Source: UBA4736 sp002404015
GTDB taxonomy: Bacteria > Chloroflexota > Dormibacteria > Dormibacterales > Dormibacteraceae
Reading direction: 5' to 3'
Length of the DNA: 64,000 nucleotides
NCBI GenBank assembly: GCA_036747295.1
Contig: DAIOCN010000002.1
Span: 124,001 to 188,000, forward strand
Below are positions 16,788 through 24,785 of this stretch, in pieces. The notes below the pieces were generated by a model. That model was not told the origin of the DNA. It saw only the letters and a list, made by a program, of their open reading frames with translations, and ran no database searches. Each line of letters starts with the position of its first letter. Position 1 is the first letter of the stretch. Both the position numbers and the translations under genes were made by a program.

Positions 16788-16919
16788 CAGCCCGGCGAGC
16801 GCGAACGTGAGCCAGCGGACCCGCTTGCGGGCCGTGACGGTGGCGGGTTGGCGGATGCCCCTTCGGGGCAGCGTGAGGGCCGTGAATCGAAGCTAGCACG
16901 GGCTGGGAGCCCCACCAAC

Positions 16920-16933
16920 GGGACATGTTTCCC
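16920..16933. promoter_or_regulatory. DosR-like box upstream of DUF4012/sortase operon
   Basis: GGGACATGTTTCCC, flanked by C and G, forms the inverted repeat CGGGA-CATGTT-TCCCG. It is spaced like a DosR/DevR box (GGGAC-N6-CCC) and closely matches the site at 18977-18990. Confidence 0.5.
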
Positions 16934-16964
16934 GACCTCGGCGACCGAAGACCCAGCCCGGACC

Positions 16965-16976
16965 GGGACATCTCCC
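16965..16976. promoter_or_regulatory. second, shorter GGGACAT site
   Basis: GGGACATCTCCC repeats the GGGACAT half-site 45 bp from the previous box, with two bases fewer between the half-sites. Tandem sites are usual for NarL/LuxR-family regulators. Confidence 0.35.
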
Positions 16977-17060
16977 TAGACCTGGGAGCAAAATTGACAG
17001 AGCAAATGTAGCGCTTACCCGGCGTAGCCGTCCAGCATTCGAGAGCGCGAGGGTGTCAGG

Positions 17061-17486
17061 TCAACCCACACTCTCCAGGGTGGCTTCCGCCTCCGCTTTC
17101 AGGCGGCGCATCTCAGTAACGCTGATGGGCGCCACCTCCGTCCACTTGAGGAGGACCTCCAGGAGCCGCCGCCAGCGCCGCGCCTGCATCTGCGCGGCGG
17201 CCCGCCACACGGCCCGAGCGGTGGCGGCGCCGACCAGCCAGCCAGCCACGCAGCAGCAGAAAGCCCCGACCAGCAGGTCGAGCCAGCCCATCCATTGGCG
17301 GGGCGCCAGCGCGGCCAGGTTGGCGAGGCCGAGCAGGAGGTTGAGCGCGGCCAACGCGGGCAAGATCAGCCAGTAGAAGGCCCGTACGCGGGAGCTGCTC
17401 TCAAGGCTTCCGCGACTGTGCCCGTTGTTTCGCTGCATCCGCTCAGGCGAGCATGTCACCTGGCGTCGCGCGGCCGGCAGGGTCAT
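17061..17486 (-). CDS. small two-helix membrane protein
   Basis: About 141 aa from ATG 17486, or 125 aa from ATG 17438; neither start has a clear ribosome site. Two hydrophobic helices (YWLILPALAALNLLLGL and LDLLVGAFCCCVAGWLVGAA) precede an amphipathic, Arg/Glu-rich cytoplasmic tail. I recognise no family. It faces a cytoplasmic histidine-kinase gene across about 110 bp, and could be a membrane partner for that kinase, which has no membrane segment of its own; this is speculation from position. Confidence 0.5.
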   Translation of the reverse strand: MTLPAARRQVTCSPERMQRNNGHSRGSLESSSRVRAFYWLILPALAALNLLLGLANLAALAPRQWMGWLDLLVGAFCCCVAGWLVGAATARAVWRAAAQMQARRWRRLLEVLLKWTEVAPISVTEMRRLKAEAEATLESVG

Positions 17487-17511
17487 TCGCACCAGTTGTC
17501 TGACCGCTGAT

Positions 17512-17545
17512 GCCCAGCCCCGTCTGGGCCGGGGGGTGCTAGGCT
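17512..17545 (+). promoter_or_regulatory. promoter region of kinase/regulator operon with hairpin
   Basis: TAGGCT at 17540-17545 is a -10 candidate. Just upstream, GCCCAG-CCCCGT-CTGGGC (17512-17529) is a perfect 6-bp inverted repeat covering the -35 area, so it may be an operator. Confidence 0.4.
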
Positions 17546-17598
17546 CGTATTCGCCAGCAGCCTTGTCTGGACGGCGGAAGGGTAGGGGGACAACAGAG

Positions 17599-18300
17599 AT
17601 GGAGCAACTGGCGGATCCAGGGGGCAGCGTCGATCCATCGGCCGTCGTTCTGCAGGTTGTGCAGACATCGTCCAGCGATGCCGACGTCAAGCGCTGGCTC
17701 GCCCGCGAGCTGCACGACAGTGTCGTCCAGTCATTGAGCCTGATGGTGCTCGAGATGGACCAGTTCAAGCTGCGCCGGCCCCGGCGCGCGCGCGATGCCA
17801 GGCAGGTCGAGCGCCTCGAGGCGCTGGCTCGCAACGCCCTGAGCAGCCTTCGAGAGACGATTCACGAGCTGCGCGGCGACCAGGCCGGAGAGGCTGAGCT
17901 GGTGCCCTGTGTCAGCCTGGCCCTCGAGCGCCTGGAGCGTGACATCGGCATCCGGGCGACCCTCTCGGTGGCTCCCTCCTGGCCCCCGAGCTTCTCCTGG
18001 CTGGTGACCCGCAACCTGGCTCGGGTGATCGACGAGGCGCTTAGCAATGTTCGTTCGCACAGCGCCGCCAAGCAGGTCACGGTCTCCATGCGGACCGCCG
18101 GCGAAAGCGCGCTGGTCTCCGTCCAGGACGATGGCCGTGGGTTCGACCCCGACGGCGCCGGGTCCGGCCTGCGCATCGGGGGCCTGGGCCTTATCGGCAT
18201 GCGGGAGCGTGCGCTCCTGATCGGGGGATCGCTGCGGCTCGACAGCGCGCCAGGCCAGGGCACCAAGCTCTCGCTGGCCTTTCCCATCAGGGGTGTGTGA
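17599..18300 (+). CDS. cytoplasmic histidine kinase (NarL-partner type)
   Basis: A 233-aa sensor kinase of the HisKA_3 class. The phospho-acceptor box is RELHDSVVQSLS near residue 37, and the C-terminal ATPase shows EALSNVRSHSAA (N box), DDGRGFDP (G1) and GLGLIGMRERA (G2). It has no membrane helix and no recognisable sensor domain; only about 30 residues precede the kinase core. Start is ATG 17599 after GGTAGGGGG; the longer frame to 17425 crosses the promoter. The stop overlaps the regulator start (GTGTGA), so the two are translationally coupled. The signal is unknown; it may come through a partner protein. Confidence 0.88.
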   Translation: MEQLADPGGSVDPSAVVLQVVQTSSSDADVKRWLARELHDSVVQSLSLMVLEMDQFKLRRPRRARDARQVERLEALARNALSSLRETIHELRGDQAGEAELVPCVSLALERLERDIGIRATLSVAPSWPPSFSWLVTRNLARVIDEALSNVRSHSAAKQVTVSMRTAGESALVSVQDDGRGFDPDGAGSGLRIGGLGLIGMRERALLIGGSLRLDSAPGQGTKLSLAFPIRGV

Positions 18301-18938
18301 TGACGATGCCCCGGGTCCTGATCGTCGACGATCAGCTGCTCTTCCGCTCGGGCCTGGCCGGCCTGCTGCAGGCGGATGGCAGGGTAGAGCTGGTGGGCCA
18401 GGCCGCGAACGGCCGCGAGGCGGTCGAGGCGGTCGCGCTATTGAAGCCGGACGTCGTGCTGATGGACGTGAAAATGCCCGACCTGGACGGCGTTGAGGCG
18501 ACGCGACAGATCACCTCGGGGCACCCGGGCGTCAAGGTCCTGGTCGTCAGCGGCTTTGGGGCCGACAGCTTTGTGATCGACGCCCTGAAGGCGGGCGCCA
18601 GCGGCTACCTGCTCAAGGACAGCGGAATCGAGTCGATCGTGTCCAGCATCGTGGCGGTGGCCTCGGGTGAGAGCGTGATGACGCAGACGGTCGCCAACCG
18701 CGTGCTGGAGATGCTGACCCTGATGCCGCGGCAGTTCTATGACGGCCTCACCGAGCGCGAGGTCGAGATTCTGCGCCTGCTGGCCGACGGTCTGGCCAAC
18801 AAGCAGATCGCCTACCGCCTGCGGGTGAGCGACAAGACCGTCCGCAACCACATCAGCAACGTGTACCGCAAGCTGGGCATCTCCGACCGCACCCAGGCGG
18901 TGCTGTACGCGGTGAGGAAGGGCCTGGTCGAAGCCTGA
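18297..18938 (+). CDS. NarL/LuxR-family response regulator (DosR-like DNA-binding helix)
   Basis: A 213-aa regulator. The receiver has VLIVDDQ and the phospho-acceptor Asp in VVLMDVKMPDLDG. The C-terminal GerE helix-turn-helix reads LTEREVEILRLLADGLANKQ, then DKTVRNHISNVYRKLG. The recognition helix K-T-V-R-N resembles K-T-V-K-N of mycobacterial DosR, whose Lys/Lys/Asn contact GGGAC half-sites (from memory of that family). Start is GTG 18297 or ATG 18300. GGGACAT-type inverted repeats upstream of several surface genes nearby are its most likely targets, including one 39 bp after this gene. Confidence 0.9.
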   Translation: MMTMPRVLIVDDQLLFRSGLAGLLQADGRVELVGQAANGREAVEAVALLKPDVVLMDVKMPDLDGVEATRQITSGHPGVKVLVVSGFGADSFVIDALKAGASGYLLKDSGIESIVSSIVAVASGESVMTQTVANRVLEMLTLMPRQFYDGLTEREVEILRLLADGLANKQIAYRLRVSDKTVRNHISNVYRKLGISDRTQAVLYAVRKGLVEA

Positions 18939-18976
18939 GCGCGGCCGCCGGGGTCACGGTCTGGCTCAGTCCGACT

Positions 18977-18990
18977 GGGACATTGTTCCC
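18977..18990. promoter_or_regulatory. DosR-like box after the response-regulator gene
   Basis: CTGGGA-CATTGT-TCCCAG is a perfect 6-bp inverted repeat containing GGGACATTGTTCCC. A further GGGACC half-site lies at 19004-19009. It precedes the small membrane-protein and GH26-like genes. Confidence 0.5.
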
Positions 18991-19069
18991 AGCGACAGGT
19001 GCTGGGACCGCGGCTATCGTGGGAGCTGGAGCGGGTCGCAGCTCGACCCCCCTCCAGGAGATGATCGCC

Positions 19070-19219
19070 GTGACCCTGGTCAAGCTGCTCGCCCTGGTCG
19101 GCCTGCTGGGAGCGCTCGCCGGCGCGAGCGGCCTTGTGCTGCCTCGTGTCCTGGCGTCCCTGCCCGCGGCCGCGCTGCTTGCGATCGTCGATTCAGGGGC
19201 CGCCGGCTCAGCTCACTGA
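19070..19219 (+). CDS. very small hydrophobic protein
   Basis: A 49-aa product from GTG 19070, with AGGAG at 19056-19060 nine bases upstream; an ATG at 19061 abuts the same site and is less likely. It consists of one or two short hydrophobic segments rich in Leu/Ala (VKLLALVGLLGALAGASGLV). No family recognised. It follows a DosR-like box and precedes a secreted glycoside hydrolase, so it may be part of the same surface regulon. Confidence 0.45.
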   Translation: MTLVKLLALVGLLGALAGASGLVLPRVLASLPAAALLAIVDSGAAGSAH

Positions 19220-19336
19220 GGCCGGCTGGGCTCCCCGCAGGACGCGGCCTCCAGCGCAGGTTTTCGCGCCCGTAGCCGTCAAATCCTTCACCTCCTCCGC
19301 TGAATCAAAGGGACTCGGCCCGGGGGACCTTTCCGC

Positions 19337-20854
19337 ATGGCTATATCCACACGCACGGTCGCTGCTCGCCTATCGGCACTCGGTGTGGCCGCGCTGATCG
19401 CCATCGCCCTGACGGGGAGCGGTCCCCTGAAGCCGGCGGCTGCGAACGCCGCCGGGCCCGCCTTCGCCGTCGGCATGTACAACACCGGGACGCCCTGGTC
19501 GTTCACGTCGGTGTCGAGCCTCGAAGCCCAGATGAATTTCCACATGCAGATCATTCACTGGTACCAGGCCTGGGGCGCCACCCCCGTGAACGCCCGCGAC
19601 TTCGACCCCTCGTTCCTGACCGCGACGGTCGCCCACGGCTCGACGCCCTTCATCAGCTGGGAACCGTGGGACATCACCCTGGCGACCAACCAGCAGACCT
19701 TCCCGTTGCGGGCGATCGCGAGCGGGCAGTTCGATTCCTACATCGACACCTGGGCCAACGGCCTTCACAACTACGGCCAGCCGGTGCTGCTGAGCTTCGC
19801 TCATGAGATGCAGGGCGACTGGTACCCGTGGGGCTACGGTGTCAACGGCAACACTGCCGCTGACTACATCAGCGCCTACCGCCATGTTCACGACCGCTTC
19901 ACGGCCGCCGGAGCCACCAACGTCCGGTGGGTCTGGACCGTCGACGCCGACGACGCTGGCAGCTCGCGCCCGCCGGCGACCACCTTCTATCCCGGCGACG
20001 CCTACACCGATTGGCTCGGGGTCGACGCCTACAACTGGGGAACGTCTCAGTCCTGGAGCTCGTGGCGATCACTGGCCGACGTCCTCAGCAACACCTACCA
20101 GGAGTTCACTCAGCTGAACGCCACCAAGCCGATCGTGCTCTCGGAGTGGGGTTCCACCGAGGCCGGCGGGAGCAAGCCGGCCTGGATCCTGGCCGCCGCG
20201 AACGACCTTCAGCAGTACTTTCCCCGGGTCCAGGCCGTGATCTGGTTCAACGAGCACGGGTCGCGGTGGGCCATCGACAGCTCGCCCCAGTCCGTGGCCG
20301 CTGCCGGCCAGGCCTTCCGGCAGCTGGCGAACCCCGGCTGCATCGGCAGCGGTTCGGTGGCCACCCAGACCAACACCAGCGGCAGCGGTGGCCTGATCGT
20401 ACGTATGGGCACGCTCACCTGCCTGCTCATCGTCCCGCCGACCCTGGGGGCCGCGGTCGTCGCCGCTCCGGCCGCCTCGAGTCCGGCCGCCGCGCCGGCC
20501 GTCCCGGCCTCGATCCCGCCGGCGCCCGCCGTCGTCGTGCCGGCGGCCATCCCCCCGGCACCCGCCGCCGTCGTGCCCGCCGCAATCCCAGCGGCTGCCG
20601 CAGCCGTCGTGCCGGCCGTCTCCCCGCCCGAGCCGGCGCCGTTCGTCGTGTCGCCCGTGGGGCCGGCCCTGTTCGACGGCGCGCCGTTCAGCGGTGCCTC
20701 GGCCTCGGTGGCGACGCCGGCCCGGCCGCGGGCCGAGTCTTGGCTGGGGAGGGTCCTGAGAAACGGCCTGGGCGTGCTGCGCGGAGCCTTCGGCCGGCCG
20801 GCTCCCCGGCCTACGGTCGCCGGTCCGGACGGCGACCGCCTGACGATCCTCTAG
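19337..20854 (+). CDS. secreted GH26-like glycoside hydrolase
   Basis: A 505-aa exported enzyme. The signal peptide ends near residue 38 (AAANAAG). The catalytic barrel covers about 40-335 and shows the two expected carboxylates of the GH26 clan: Glu157 in LLSFAHEMQGDWYPWG as acid/base and Glu270 in KPIVLSEWGSTE as nucleophile. GH26 members cut beta-mannan or related glycans. After the barrel comes a Pro/Ala/Val stalk of about 100 residues with repeated VVPAAIPPAPAA-like units and a basic C-terminus. No sorting signal is visible. It may trim or remodel the polysaccharide made by the upstream cluster. It ends with a 4-bp overlap to the convergent cupin gene. Confidence 0.82.
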   Translation: MAISTRTVAARLSALGVAALIAIALTGSGPLKPAAANAAGPAFAVGMYNTGTPWSFTSVSSLEAQMNFHMQIIHWYQAWGATPVNARDFDPSFLTATVAHGSTPFISWEPWDITLATNQQTFPLRAIASGQFDSYIDTWANGLHNYGQPVLLSFAHEMQGDWYPWGYGVNGNTAADYISAYRHVHDRFTAAGATNVRWVWTVDADDAGSSRPPATTFYPGDAYTDWLGVDAYNWGTSQSWSSWRSLADVLSNTYQEFTQLNATKPIVLSEWGSTEAGGSKPAWILAAANDLQQYFPRVQAVIWFNEHGSRWAIDSSPQSVAAAGQAFRQLANPGCIGSGSVATQTNTSGSGGLIVRMGTLTCLLIVPPTLGAAVVAAPAASSPAAAPAVPASIPPAPAVVVPAAIPPAPAAVVPAAIPAAAAAVVPAVSPPEPAPFVVSPVGPALFDGAPFSGASASVATPARPRAESWLGRVLRNGLGVLRGAFGRPAPRPTVAGPDGDRLTIL

Positions 20855-21264
20855 AGAGCCCCCAGGTTCTCCACGATCGCCTCCTGCGTGGTGCGGGCGA
20901 TCACGACCACCGCCGGCTCGTCGCTGTCGGTGTTGGACTCGACGTGGGGCACGAAAGGCGGCACGAAGACGAAGTCCCCGGGATCGGTGGCAAGCTTGAC
21001 CTCGCGCCCCGCCAGCTTGTAGATGAACACCGGGTGGCCCGAGACGACGTAGATCGCCGTCTCGGAGTGGCCGTGGTGATGGGCGCCCGAGCTCGCGCCC
21101 GGAGCAACCGTCGTCTGCCCCATCCAGATCGCCTGCGACCCCACCGACTCCCCGGAGATCGCCGCCAGCCGGGCCATGCCCGCGGTCTGCGCGGTGCTGG
21201 TGGTGCAGGCAGCCGGCGGCACGTGGTGCAGCCGGGCCTCGCCAGGTTCGGGCCGATCGCTCAC
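20851..21264 (-). CDS. cupin-domain protein
   Basis: A single-domain cupin of 137 aa. Metal-binding motif 1 is visible as HHHGHSE (His62-64, His66, Glu68), and the second motif region as PGDFVFVPPFVPHVESN. Such small cupins bind a divalent metal and act as sugar isomerases, dioxygenases or sensors; the reaction cannot be read here. Its ATG lies just inside the 3' end of the upstream kinase-regulator fusion gene (4-bp overlap), so it is probably co-expressed and could be a regulated output or accessory of that system. Confidence 0.8.
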   Translation of the reverse strand: MSDRPEPGEARLHHVPPAACTTSTAQTAGMARLAAISGESVGSQAIWMGQTTVAPGASSGAHHHGHSETAIYVVSGHPVFIYKLAGREVKLATDPGDFVFVPPFVPHVESNTDSDEPAVVVIARTTQEAIVENLGAL

Positions 21265-22952
21265 AGCCAGCCCTTGTCCAGGGCGATCCTGGCCGCTTCG
21301 GTCCGGTTCCTCGCGTTCAGCTTCTGGATCGCGTTGGAAAGGTGGTTGCGCACGGTCCCCTCGGACAGGAACATCCGGACCGCCACATCGGAGACGGTGG
21401 CGCCGCCGGCGAACGCCCCCAGGACCTCCGCCTCGCGCGGAGACAGCGGGCTCTCGCCGTCGCTCAGAGCCTGGGCGGCCAGGCTGGGGTCGACCACCCG
21501 CTCGCCGGCCGCCGTGCGCCGGATCGCGACTGCCAGCTCCTCCGCGCGGGCATCCTTGAGCATGAAGCCGCTGGCCCCGGCCGCCATCGCTCGGCGCAGG
21601 AAGCCGGGACGGCCGAAGGTGGTCAGGATTAGGACGCGGCAGTCGGGCAGCTCGCGGCGCAGCTCGGCGGCGGCCGCGATCCCGTCCTGGCCCGGCATTT
21701 CGATGTCCAACAGTGCCACCTGGGGCCGGTGCTCGCGGGCGGCGGGGAGCACCTGGTCGCCCCGGTTGACCTCCGCCACCACCTCGATGTCGGGCTCCAG
21801 CGAGAGCAGGGCCGCCAGCGCTCCGCGGACCAGGTCCTGGTCCTCGGCCAGGAGCACCCTGATCAGGGGGACGGTGACCAGGAGGCGCCAGCCGCCCACC
21901 GGTCGGGGACCGAACTCCACGTCGCCCTGCCGGCCGACCACCCGTTCCCGGAGGCCGCGCAGGCCGTTCCCGGGCTCGAACGAGTCGCCGCCGCGCCCGT
22001 CATCGGTGAGCTCCAGCTCGGCCCGGTCGGCGGTCCGGTTCAGGCAGATGCTGGCGGCGCTGGCGCCCGCATGGCGGACGACGTTGGTGACGCCCTCCCG
22101 CAGAGCCCAGGCGAGCACGTGGTCCACGGGCACCGGGAGCGCCAGCTGGGACTGCTCGACGCGCACCCTCACCCCGGCGGCGGCCAGGGCGGAGCGGGCC
22201 TCCTGGAGCTCGTCCGAGAGGCTCGCAGCCCGGTAACCGGCCACCGCCTCGCGCACCTCGGTCAGCGCCTGGCGGGCCACTCGCTCGATGTCGGCCACCT
22301 CCGCCGCGGCGCGTTCCGGCGAGCGCCCGCCGAGCCTGCGGGCCAGCTCGGCTTTCAGCACGATCACCGAAAGGCTGTGCCCGAGCAGGTCGTGGAGGTC
22401 TCGCGAGAAGCGCAGCCGCTCCTCGGCCACCGCGAGCTGGGCGACCTCCTCGCGAGCCTCGTTGAGCGCCTGGTTGGTCCTGACCAGGAAGCCCGATGCC
22501 ATCACGGCCAGACCGATCATCGGGACCTCGATCAGGACGAAGGCGACGAAGATCGGCGGCGCTCCCTCGAGGATCGCCAGTGCGACGCTCAGGAGGGAGA
22601 CGGCCGCCACCCCCGGGACGCCGCGCCGCCAGGTGCTGAACGATCCGCCGGTCGCCGCCGCCACGTAGATGAAGAGCGTGCCCCAGTCGCTGCCGCTGGC
22701 CAGAGTCATGAGCGTGGCGATGGCGGTCAGCGAAACCAGCCCCACCAGGATGCCGCCTATGTCGCAGTCCGAGAGCCGGACCCAGTGCCACGCGTACACC
22801 AGGCAGAAGACGGTCACCGCGAAGATCGAGCCGGCGATCTCGGCGCGGGGGTGGTGGCCGTCGAATAGATTGGCGATCGGGAAGGCCAGGAAGATGAGCC
22901 AGATCAGCGCGAACACATACGTGATGGCCCTCCGCCGCTTTGACCAGCCCAT
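21261..22952 (-). CDS. DesK-DesR-type kinase/response-regulator fusion
   Basis: One 563-aa reading frame holds a whole membrane kinase and a whole regulator. Residues about 10-160 form five or six membrane helices. HisKA_3 follows with SRDLHDLLGHSLS (His187), then an ATPase ending GGWRLLVTVP. With no linker, at about residue 360, the regulator starts: LIRVLLAEDQ, phospho-Asp in VALLDIEMPG and a LuxR helix-turn-helix (LSPREAEVLGAFAGGA, VRNHLSNAIQKL). Normally these are two adjacent genes. The junction codon is CTG and no internal start with a ribosome site is seen. A membrane-tethered DNA-binding regulator would be unusual. The divergent ABC exporter genes are the likely target. Confidence 0.87.
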   Translation of the reverse strand: MGWSKRRRAITYVFALIWLIFLAFPIANLFDGHHPRAEIAGSIFAVTVFCLVYAWHWVRLSDCDIGGILVGLVSLTAIATLMTLASGSDWGTLFIYVAAATGGSFSTWRRGVPGVAAVSLLSVALAILEGAPPIFVAFVLIEVPMIGLAVMASGFLVRTNQALNEAREEVAQLAVAEERLRFSRDLHDLLGHSLSVIVLKAELARRLGGRSPERAAAEVADIERVARQALTEVREAVAGYRAASLSDELQEARSALAAAGVRVRVEQSQLALPVPVDHVLAWALREGVTNVVRHAGASAASICLNRTADRAELELTDDGRGGDSFEPGNGLRGLRERVVGRQGDVEFGPRPVGGWRLLVTVPLIRVLLAEDQDLVRGALAALLSLEPDIEVVAEVNRGDQVLPAAREHRPQVALLDIEMPGQDGIAAAAELRRELPDCRVLILTTFGRPGFLRRAMAAGASGFMLKDARAEELAVAIRRTAAGERVVDPSLAAQALSDGESPLSPREAEVLGAFAGGATVSDVAVRMFLSEGTVRNHLSNAIQKLNARNRTEAARIALDKGWL

Positions 22953-22959
22953 GTCGCAG

Positions 22960-22965
22960 AGGTTA
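22960..22965 (-). promoter_or_regulatory. -10 element, leaderless start of DesK-DesR fusion gene
   Basis: On the minus strand TAACCT ends 7 nt before the ATG at 22952, with no ribosome site between. Confidence 0.45.
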
Positions 22966-23071
22966 GCTCCCTCGCCCGCGCAGGAGAAGTGACTCAGCGG
23001 CTGACATTGAAGTTACGAATGTCATGCGCAAGTCCTGACGGGTCCTACTGGGCGGCCGCGCCGGACCCGAC

Positions 23072-23077
23072 TAGGCT
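23072..23077 (+). promoter_or_regulatory. -10 element, leaderless start of ABC exporter operon
   Basis: TAGGCT ends 8 nt before the GTG at 23086. This and the opposite promoter of the kinase fusion gene lie within 133 bp, so one regulator could control both. Confidence 0.5.
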
Positions 23078-23085
23078 GGGGGCCT

Positions 23086-23988
23086 GTGACAATCCTCGCC
23101 GTCGAGCTGATCGGAGCCCGCAAGCAGTTCGGCTCGCTCGAAGCCGTGCGCGGCGTCGACCTGGCCATCCAGCAGGGTGAGGTCGTCGCCATGCTGGGCC
23201 CCAACGGAGCGGGCAAGACAACCTGCATCAACCTGATGCTGGGCATGAGAAAACCGACGGCCGGCCAGGCGCGGCTCTTCGGCCTCGATCCCTCCGACCG
23301 GCGGGCCCGCAGCCGCTGCGGCGTCATGCTGCAGGAGTCCGGCGTGATCGGCGCCCTCAAGGTGCGCGAGCTGGTCGACCTCTTTCGCTCCTACTATCCC
23401 CATCCCATGCCGGCCGAACGCGCGATCGCACTGGCCGGGCTCCAGGAGCAGGCTGGACAGGCGGCCTCGAAGCTCTCGGGCGGCCAGCGCCAGCGCCTCT
23501 ACTTCGCCCTGGCGGTCTGCGGCGACCCCGAGGTGATCTTCCTGGACGAGCCCTCCGTGGGAATGGACGTGGAGGCGCGGCGGGCGTTCCTGGCAGGCAT
23601 CGGCGAGTTCGCAGCGTCCGGCAAGACGATCGTGCTGACCACCCACTACCTGGAGGAGGCCGACGAGCTGGCGCAGCGGATCATCGTGATCGACCGCGGC
23701 CTCGTGATCGCCGACGCCAGCCCGACCGAGATCAAGTCGCGGGTCGCCGGCAAGCGGATCAGCTTCGTCAGCCGGGACGTCACCGAGGCGGTCCTGAGCG
23801 GGCTGGATGTGAAGAGCATGGACATCAAAGGCGAGCGCTTCCGGCTGCTCAGCAACGAGCCCGAGGCGGTGCTTCGCGAGCTCTTCCGGCGTGGCCTCGA
23901 CATCCGCGAGCTCGAGGTCGCCGGCGCGGATCTCGAGGAGGCCTTCATCAGCCTCACCTCACACGCGCAGGAGAAGACGACCGTCTAA
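23086..23988 (+). CDS. ABC transporter ATP-binding subunit (drug/lipid exporter type)
   Basis: A 300-aa ATPase. Walker A is MLGPNGAGKTT near residues 38-48, the signature is KLSGGQRQRL, Walker B is VIFLDEPSVGMDVEA and the switch His is in LTTHYLEEADELA. The C-terminal about 80 residues (KSRVAGKRISFVSRDVTEAV) match the accessory region of the CcmA/NatA/DrrA export subfamily. The GTG start at 23086 follows a TAGGCT element. The stop and the permease ATG share one base, so both are co-translated. Location opposite a DesK-DesR-like sensor suggests export of a membrane-active compound or lipid in response to membrane stress (inference). Confidence 0.92.
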   Translation: MTILAVELIGARKQFGSLEAVRGVDLAIQQGEVVAMLGPNGAGKTTCINLMLGMRKPTAGQARLFGLDPSDRRARSRCGVMLQESGVIGALKVRELVDLFRSYYPHPMPAERAIALAGLQEQAGQAASKLSGGQRQRLYFALAVCGDPEVIFLDEPSVGMDVEARRAFLAGIGEFAASGKTIVLTTHYLEEADELAQRIIVIDRGLVIADASPTEIKSRVAGKRISFVSRDVTEAVLSGLDVKSMDIKGERFRLLSNEPEAVLRELFRRGLDIRELEVAGADLEEAFISLTSHAQEKTTV

Positions 23989-24785
23989 TGAGCATCGCGG
24001 CAACTCCCAACCTGGACGTGGCACCCATCCCCCGAATGCTCTGGACGCAGACGCGGGCCATGGTCACCAACACGCTGCGCATCCCGGCGTTCAGCCTGAC
24101 GACGATCATCCTGCCGATCATGTTCTTCGCCTTCTTCGGGCTGTCCCACGTGAACGACAAGATCCCCGGCAGCTCGCTCAGCGTGGGCGCCTACCTCATG
24201 GCGTCATTCGGCGCCTACGCGGTGAGCAGCGCCATGGTCTTCAACTTCGGGATCGGCGCCGCGGTGGCGCGTGCCCAGAAACTGGATCTCCTACAGCGCG
24301 CGACCCCGCTGCCGCCGGCAGTGGCGATCGCCGCCAACGTGATCAACGCCATGGTCTTCGCTCTGCTCTCGCTGATCGCCCTCTTTCTCTTCGTCTTCAT
24401 CGTGGGCGGCGTCCGGCTGCCCGTCGAGACCTGGCTCAGCCTGACCTTCCGGCTGCTGACCGGTGCGCTGCCCCTGATCGGCCTCGGCATGGCCATCGGA
24501 TACTCCGCCGGGCCCAACTCGGCTCCCGCGGTGGCCAACCTCATCTACCTGCCGATGTCCTTCGCGTCGGGCCTGTTCATCCCAGTCTCGCAGCTGCCGG
24601 ATTTCATCCAGAAGATCGCGCCCTTGCTGCCCACCTATCACTACGGGCAGCTGGCCTGGAACGCGATCGGCGCGGACACCGAATCTGTCGGCAAGGCCGT
24701 GCTCTACCTGGGGATCTGGTCTGTGATCCTGTTCGGGGTCGCGCTGCGCGCCTTCCGGCTCGACCAATCCCGGAAGTTCGCCTAG
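23988..24785 (+). CDS. ABC-2 type permease
   Basis: A 265-aa membrane subunit with six hydrophobic helices and the conserved stretch LPMSFASGLFIPVSQLPDFI before the last helices, typical of ABC-2 exporters of the DrrB/NatB kind. It pairs with the ATPase gene immediately upstream (TAATG junction). The gene ends at 24785, where a truncated nitroreductase gene on the other strand runs into it, so the region after the stop was rearranged. Confidence 0.9.
   Translation: MSIAATPNLDVAPIPRMLWTQTRAMVTNTLRIPAFSLTTIILPIMFFAFFGLSHVNDKIPGSSLSVGAYLMASFGAYAVSSAMVFNFGIGAAVARAQKLDLLQRATPLPPAVAIAANVINAMVFALLSLIALFLFVFIVGGVRLPVETWLSLTFRLLTGALPLIGLGMAIGYSAGPNSAPAVANLIYLPMSFASGLFIPVSQLPDFIQKIAPLLPTYHYGQLAWNAIGADTESVGKAVLYLGIWSVILFGVALRAFRLDQSRKFA

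Noticed and set aside
19220..19336. Riboswitch in the leader of the GH26-like gene
   Set aside because: I could not match the 117 bases to any conserved riboswitch core or fold them convincingly by eye.
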